Of a DNA stretch of 24,209 nt, positions 19,452 to 24,209 are shown piece after piece (position 1 is the stretch's first letter; every line of letters starts with the position of its first letter). The DNA is from Krasilnikovozyma curviuscula. Taxonomy: Eukaryota; Basidiomycota; Tremellomycetes; Cystofilobasidiales; Mrakiaceae. The notes beneath the pieces were generated by a model. It was not told where the DNA came from, did no database searches, and saw only the letters and a list, made by a program, of their open reading frames with translations. The DNA lies in NCBI GenBank assembly GCA_014825775.1, contig MVAQ01000282.1, positions 1-24,209 of the forward strand. Direction: 5' to 3'. A program made the translations under genes and the position numbers.

Positions 19452-21179
19452 ATGGCAAGTTTCCCTGAACATAGAGCTCCTTCGATTATGAGAATGGTCA
19501 GTCAATCTCCATCCAAAACTTATGGGGAAACGACTGAAGATGCAACTTATCTTGACGAACGATGATCACATTGTGTTTCTTCCTGTCTTCGGCTTGCTTC
19601 GGTATGTTGGGTGTGTGTCACTTTCTTGGCTTCCTTTGTTTCACGGTCACCAAGTGATGGATCACTGCTCGAAGTCATACCAATCACGTCAGAGTCCCCA
19701 GAACCTTCCTCTTCGCTGTCTCAGGTTTACTCTCCAACGACACACATGATGAAGTCGCTCTTTAGTGAAGATTCACCCCCGTCCTATAAGCAGTCGAGCG
19801 GTACGTAAACAGTCCTTTCTCGACATTTCCGCCAAGAATCTGACTCAAGTTTCCCATACTCCTTTCTTCCACAGCTGAATTCGGTTGTCATTCTGAAAGT
19901 GTTACTTTCAGTTCGTCTGTGTTAGGTGCAACAACAACGAATCGGGCAATGAGTCCTCCTATATCCCACGACACAGCCCATTACGACTTCCATTCGGATC
20001 TGACACTTCAAAACTTTATCACACCAAAATATTCCTTACAATCCCATTACCAGCAACCTTGGTCATCCAGCAGCATGTCGTCTCCCACGTTACAACCACC
20101 AATTCATCAGATGCCAGTGGAACCTCCGTTCTTCTACCCTCAGGAAGACAGACCAATAAGATCCATGATGGTACCAGCTACTACTAGCGTGCTCGATCAA
20201 CGCACTTCCATCTTCGACCCTTTCCAAAACATTGGAGGTGGAAATTATCCACCATTCTCGATGTGGACATCGCCGCCGACTCCCCTCGATTCTCAGCTCC
20301 CAGTCTTCACTGCTTCAGACTTGATGAACCCAAAACTTATCAACGCTCCACTGGGAGCTGACTTGGACCATTTGACCATTCCGCCCATCGCCTCGTCGTT
20401 GCCCAGCAGATCAAGGCCACCAGTCCCAATACCCATGTCAAGGGTCGACAGCAGAGGAAGCTCCTCCAGTTTTAGATCCTTCTCTTCCGATGATCGCAGC
20501 ATATTATCCCTAATGAACGTCAACGACTGTCCGATGGGCTTTGAAAAGAAGAAGAGAAGAAACAGCAGCATCTCAATGTTCGATCTGACGGCGAGTGACG
20601 AAGGCAAGGGAAACGACGGAAGCGATGACTTGAGCGAGAGCGAAGGAGAGGGTATCGAAGCACATGATGGGAGTAGAAGAAGTAGTGGTGACAGTAATAC
20701 AAGAGCGAAGCCTGGAGGAGCTGGAGGATTTGCAACTCAAACCGGTGGTGAGCTGGAAGACAAAAGAAACAGAGGCCCAACCAAGGAGATTCCTGAAGAC
20801 CTAAAGGGAATGAGTGCCAAAGAGAGAAGAAAGGCTAGGAACAAGGTAATTAACCTTCGTTTCTGATTCTCATTGTCCAGCGATATTTCTTCAGATCTAT
20901 CAACTGACGACGCATGTTCTTTTGGGCCGTTGACAAGGCCAACTCGCGACGATTCAGAGAAAAAAGAAAGGAGTACGTCATCGAATTGGAGACGTCTCTT
21001 AAAGTCAAATCGTGAGCATGGTTTAGGGGTGTGCGGTATCACTTTGACTGCCCCTGATTGCTGAATTCAACAAACATGCCTTCCATTATAGAAATGAGCT
21101 AGCAGCGCTCAGTGATCGACTTAAAATCACCCAACGGAAAAACATGGAGCTGGAGCATAAGGTGTTGGAGATTCAGTGA
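19452..21179 (+). CDS. bZIP transcription factor (N-terminus uncertain)
   Basis: A DNA-binding factor with a C-terminal basic leucine zipper. Secure exons: 19655-19800, 19875-20845, 20938-21011, 21092-21179. The basic region reads SAKERRKARNKANSRRFREK, with the N-x7-R signature (Asn of ARNK, Arg of RFR), and is followed by a zipper with KEYVIELETSLKVK, NELAALSDRL and HKVLEIQ. An intron splits the basic region between ARNK and ANSRR. Upstream is about 320 residues of Ser/Pro/Gln/Met-rich, then acidic (DEGKGNDGSDDLSESEGEG) sequence typical of an activation domain. The 5' end is unclear. The first ATG (19452) is in good context but its unspliced frame stops at 19565; joining 19452-19496 to 19540-19601 by a 43-nt intron gives an open frame, and an ATG at 19522 is the alternative. 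With the 19522 start the protein is 452 residues. The target genes and family branch cannot be read from sequence. Confidence 0.82.
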
Positions 21180-21739
21180 CTTGGTCGTCTTGTCAAGGTG
21201 TAGATGTGTTGTAAGTTGGCAGACTATTGGTTGTTAAGAGGTCTGCAACGAACTATTGATTGTCATATGCTCAAACAAATGTATAGCTCGTATGTGATAG
21301 CTCAGTACTCATATTGATTTTTTGATATCTGTATTCCATTTGATCTGTACTTTCCAGTCTAGCGAGAGATCTAGGTAGACATTTTCATGGAGATGCCAAG
21401 ACAGCGCCATCGAAGTACAGCCGCGTCCCTTCTTGCGAGCGACATTCAAAAAGTCTCTTAGTTTGAAGGAGTAATACAAAACCGGGATATGAATAAATGA
21501 AAGAATCAAAGAGGAACTAAGTCATCTCGTTACCACGTGTGAAAAGGTAGGGTTAAAGTGATAGTTGTAAAGTGTTGAAAGCATATTTAGCTAGCAGTTG
21601 AGGTGAACCGTAAAGAGCTACAGGTATCAGGAAAACAACGCGGTGGTTGAGAAGTGATACAAAGAACAGGAATCACAGCGAAAACGGCGACCACACTCCT
21701 TTCGGCTTTCCCTCATCTGCCCTGTATTCCAGGTTTGGT
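21180..21739. other. intergenic between convergent bZIP and E2 genes
   Basis: These 560 AT-rich bases lie between two stop codons and should hold both 3' UTRs and terminators. I see no gene, repeat or RNA gene in them. Confidence 0.4.
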
Positions 21740-23219
21740 TTAGTCATATGCTTCTTCGGCTGATTTCCTCACTAGTCTGCGAACTTTCTTCTTGTAACCT
21801 GCGATAGCCACATGTTTTGCAAAATCAAATCAGCAACCCTCACTGACCTAGTCCAAGCGCAGTAGCGGAGCGAATGGAAGAACTTACTCGGAAGGTCTTC
21901 TCGTACTTCTTTTGCGGCATCAATGTTAGCAGGGGAGTCCAAGCTCGGTGGGTCTTGGGATAAGAGTGAGATGACAGAAATGAGCTAGGCAAGAAAAACA
22001 GGCATTTCATTGTCACATCAATATCCGCTCTGAGCAATCGGGATTGAAGGACATCACTCACGATGGACTCGACGGTATGAACAGGCAGCCACCTTTCACC
22101 AGCATCTTCGTAGCCCCACTGGTCATCACCAGGAGGATGCTTTAAAGGTGAATGGGCATTCGTAGTAGAGCGTCAATACCTGGATCTAAGAGCTCAAATC
22201 AACGACGTTGCGTCCTTACAAGAATCGATATGCAAACGTTTCCATCAGCATAAACTGGAAAATTAGAAGCCAGTGATCAGCAAACGATATCTCAATCTGG
22301 GTACCAACTCTGAAAACGAGTAGCCAGAAAGCCGGAGCGCTGGTTGGAACTTACTATTGGGATGCCACATGGAAGTCAAGAACTTCATCTTGGGAGGTAA
22401 AAGTGGGAATTCAGGTGGGAACGAAAGCCGACACTTGAAGAATCCACCTTCGCTATATTTGTCAAAAGCAGCGACGGCGGGAAAAGTTAGCTGTGAGAAC
22501 ACGCGCCGATCCATTCCTGGAAGAAATCTACAAACTAGAGAGTATCAGGAGGACTATGAGAGGGCGAGGGGAATGGAATGTCAATAACGCAACCTGCAAT
22601 TGTGAACAATGGAGTCTAGTCGAAATTGATACTCACCCCATGATCAAGACTTCCCACTCCAACAAGTTATCATCGTCTGCTAAGCCTGCCGAAAATCCAT
22701 CTACCGGCTTCTTTTGGAGATCTGGATGAGGTGCGAGGTGACATGGTAAGGTCATCAGTCAGAAGAGCAGATTCAAACCGAAAGTTGAGTACAGCAGGTA
22801 ATAGAATTGCTTTTGAGCTTCCACTCGTTGTACACTAGGTCTTCAATAGATAATAGTAGCTTCTGAGGAAAGCAAAAGGTACAAGGGATCGTTCAAGGGC
22901 TCAAGCTCGAAGGATATCCTCGAGACCCTCGGCTCCCACTCGAGCTTCTTCCAAGCTCTGGTGTTGCTTTTGTAAAGCTCGGATTGACCTCCTGCATCTA
23001 TCTGTCCACTGATTACTGCAGAGAGTCGATTGAAGCTAGCGTGTAACTCGAAATAAACGACGAGACCTCGACACTCCATTCGAGTGGGTTCCATTCAGAG
23101 GCGCAGACGACCCGAGGGAAATTAGACGTACCCATGAGCTGCTTTCTCAGAATGAGAGTGGCATTTCCAGTGCTGGGTGTACTAGTCCTAGAAGATCTAG
23201 ACGAGGCATTGTTGGACAT
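21740..23219 (-). CDS. ubiquitin-conjugating enzyme E2, UBE2G1/Ubc7-like
   Basis: It carries ubiquitin as a thioester on a catalytic cysteine and passes it to substrates with an E3 ligase. Exons: 23219-23132, 22721-22637, 22553-22536, 22452-22355, 22254-22220, 22139-22062, 21984-21888, 21798-21740; 185 residues. E2 landmarks: LRKQLMDLQKKPVDGFSAGL, LLEWEVLIMGPPDTLYEGGFF, FPPEFPLLPPKMKFLTSMWHPN with HPN at 94-96, and NVCISIL with Cys104. It is followed by HPPGDDQWGYEDAGERWLPV, the extra acidic loop beside the active site that marks the Ubc7/UBE2G class. The tail YKKKVRRLVRKSAEEAYD resembles UBE2G1 (fission yeast Ubc15) more than UBE2G2. The N-terminus has a 20-residue Ser/Thr-rich extension. 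Exon 3 is only 18 nt and intron 1 is 410 nt, far longer than any other intron in the window. Confidence 0.93.
22722..23131 (-). other. long first intron of the E2 gene
   Basis: The donor GTACGT follows codon 29 and the acceptor CATCCAG precedes the conserved GFSAGL exon; the phases (1 and 1) agree. At 410 nt it is several times longer than the other coding-region introns here. An open frame within it (23094-22843) shows no family character, and no complete box C/D snoRNA could be found by eye. Confidence 0.65.
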
Positions 23220-24209
23220 TAAGGGGGAAGCACGGTCGGTCGTCTTTTCCCTTCGTTCAGGCGGTATGGTGAATGGCCTCTGACGGGTTCAAATGCCACT
23301 GGCGAGAGGTATTTTCTTCAGATATATGGCGTGGTCACCGAGATTGACAAACTGGTGAAGTATGTCGTTAATGTGATTCTCCAACCTTGGCTGATTGAGT
23401 GGCTGTTGAAGTCAGTGCAGCCCGCGCGCCCGCCCAGTGAGCATTTCCTCACTCAAAAATCCCCCAAAATTGCTAAGCTCTCCAAAATCTACTCTGATTT
23501 TGTAGCACTGGAGCCCATGACTCTTCTGCGGAACCAATTTGTGGAGAGAAAGCTTATAAAGAGCAGCCAGCAGTCCTCCCCCCTCGGATCTGCCGCCAGC
23601 TCAAAACGTTAACTCTGAAACTGGAGTAACAGCTTATTATGATTTTCATAGTCCTCGTTCCACCGTGTCCAGTGGACAGAATAATGCAGGGATAAGACAA
23701 CCGCGCCATTGAATTGAGTCTCATTAACGTAGATATCAGCAGCGCGTCTGCCAGGCAATTACATTCCCTTTTCCATTCTCGCTCTTTAGTGCAGTGGGGC
23801 TATTATATATTAAATAAGCATAAGAAGATTGAGATATAAGGTAGAAGGAGGGAAACACCCGGACCGAAATAGGAGATGGCTCCACCTAAGTGGGACGAGC
23901 TATCAAAATGAGAACTGGTTGAAGATGACAAAGGCACCCTTTAGAGGGAGGAGAAAAGATACACCTATTGACTTCGAAGAACGTGTTATGATAGGATCAA
24001 AAAAAACCCACATCAAGGATCGCTGACGATTGGTGAAATGCTGGTGCAGCTCGATGATGGTCGGGGGAACCAGTGGAGTACCAAAATCCTGCTAGCGTTG
24101 CTGGGATGGGTGGTTTTAAAGGCTACAAACCCGTTGGGAAGAACAGTGGTAGATGTATAGCAGCGCAAAGGCATGCTTCAGGTTTCAAGTTGAATGGAAT
24201 GTTCAGAAC
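23220..24209. other. right-hand 990 bases without a supported gene
   Basis: It contains the E2 promoter. An AT-rich TATA-like stretch (TATTATATATTAAATAA) lies at about 23801-23817 and may belong to a plus-strand gene. After it an ATG at 23876 opens a frame of only 11 codons (MAPPKWDELSK), and a 38-codon frame starts at about 24038. I cannot join them into a convincing model. The 93-residue frame at 23331-23612 begins with GTG and resembles nothing known to me. Confidence 0.35.

Noticed and set aside
23280..23310. GGGTTCAAATGCC, resembling a tRNA B box
   Set aside because: The flanking bases do not form the T stem and no matching acceptor or anticodon arm lies upstream.
23331..23612. 93-codon plus-strand frame upstream of the E2 gene
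   Set aside because: It starts with GTG, has no homologue I recognise and lies in the E2 promoter.
1..24209. CRISPR arrays, insertion sequences, prophage or operon signals
   Set aside because: The window is intron-rich fungal nuclear DNA; no direct-repeat array, terminal inverted repeat pair or transposase/reverse transcriptase frame is visible.

Overview
The window looks like nuclear DNA from a basidiomycete yeast of the Tremellomycetes (Cryptococcus/Kwoniella/Tremella type). Genes are dense, lie on both strands, and are cut by many short introns (mostly 41-95 nt, GT-AG, often with a recognisable branch site). Every protein recognised is eukaryotic, and the first gene is a short lipopeptide mating-pheromone precursor ending in a CAAX box, with the N-terminus and length typical of Cryptococcus pheromones. 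I see no mobile element, tRNA, rRNA or CRISPR array.

Layout, left to right: mating pheromone precursor (152-259, +); phosphocholine cytidylyltransferase PCT1 (833-2426, +); an unrecognised coiled-coil protein in about ten exons (3732-2524, -); D-arabinono-1,4-lactone oxidase ALO1 (5788-3825, -); phospholipid methyltransferase OPI3 (8023-6632, -); 26S proteasome lid subunit RPN9 (8366-10498, +); mitochondrial coenzyme Q kinase-like COQ8 (12929-10750, -); RNA polymerase I/III subunit AC40, RPC40 (14815-13271, -); a very large dolichol kinase SEC59 (15260-18999, +); a bZIP transcription factor (start uncertain, about 19452-21179, +); and an E2 ubiquitin-conjugating enzyme of the UBE2G1 type (23219-21740, -). 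The last 990 bases hold no gene I can support.

All splice models were built by hand, matching donor and acceptor phase exon by exon and using protein-family similarity. For most genes the exon sum is an exact multiple of three with family motifs intact. The least secure points are the first exons of the coiled-coil gene, of OPI3 and of the bZIP gene.

Most genes are housekeeping: two act in phosphatidylcholine synthesis (PCT1 in the CDP-choline branch, OPI3 in the methylation branch), and others in erythroascorbate synthesis, ubiquinone synthesis, glycosylation, transcription and protein degradation. The standout is the pheromone gene at the left edge. It suggests that the window abuts or lies inside a pheromone/receptor mating-type region, although no receptor (STE3), STE20, STE12 or homeodomain gene is present here to confirm it. 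Structural oddities worth checking are a likely intron immediately after the pheromone stop codon, a first coding exon of OPI3 that may be only the ATG, an 18-nt microexon and a 410-nt first intron in the E2 gene, introns of length divisible by three with no stop codon in SEC59 and RPC40, and an alternative short upstream reading frame in the bZIP gene.
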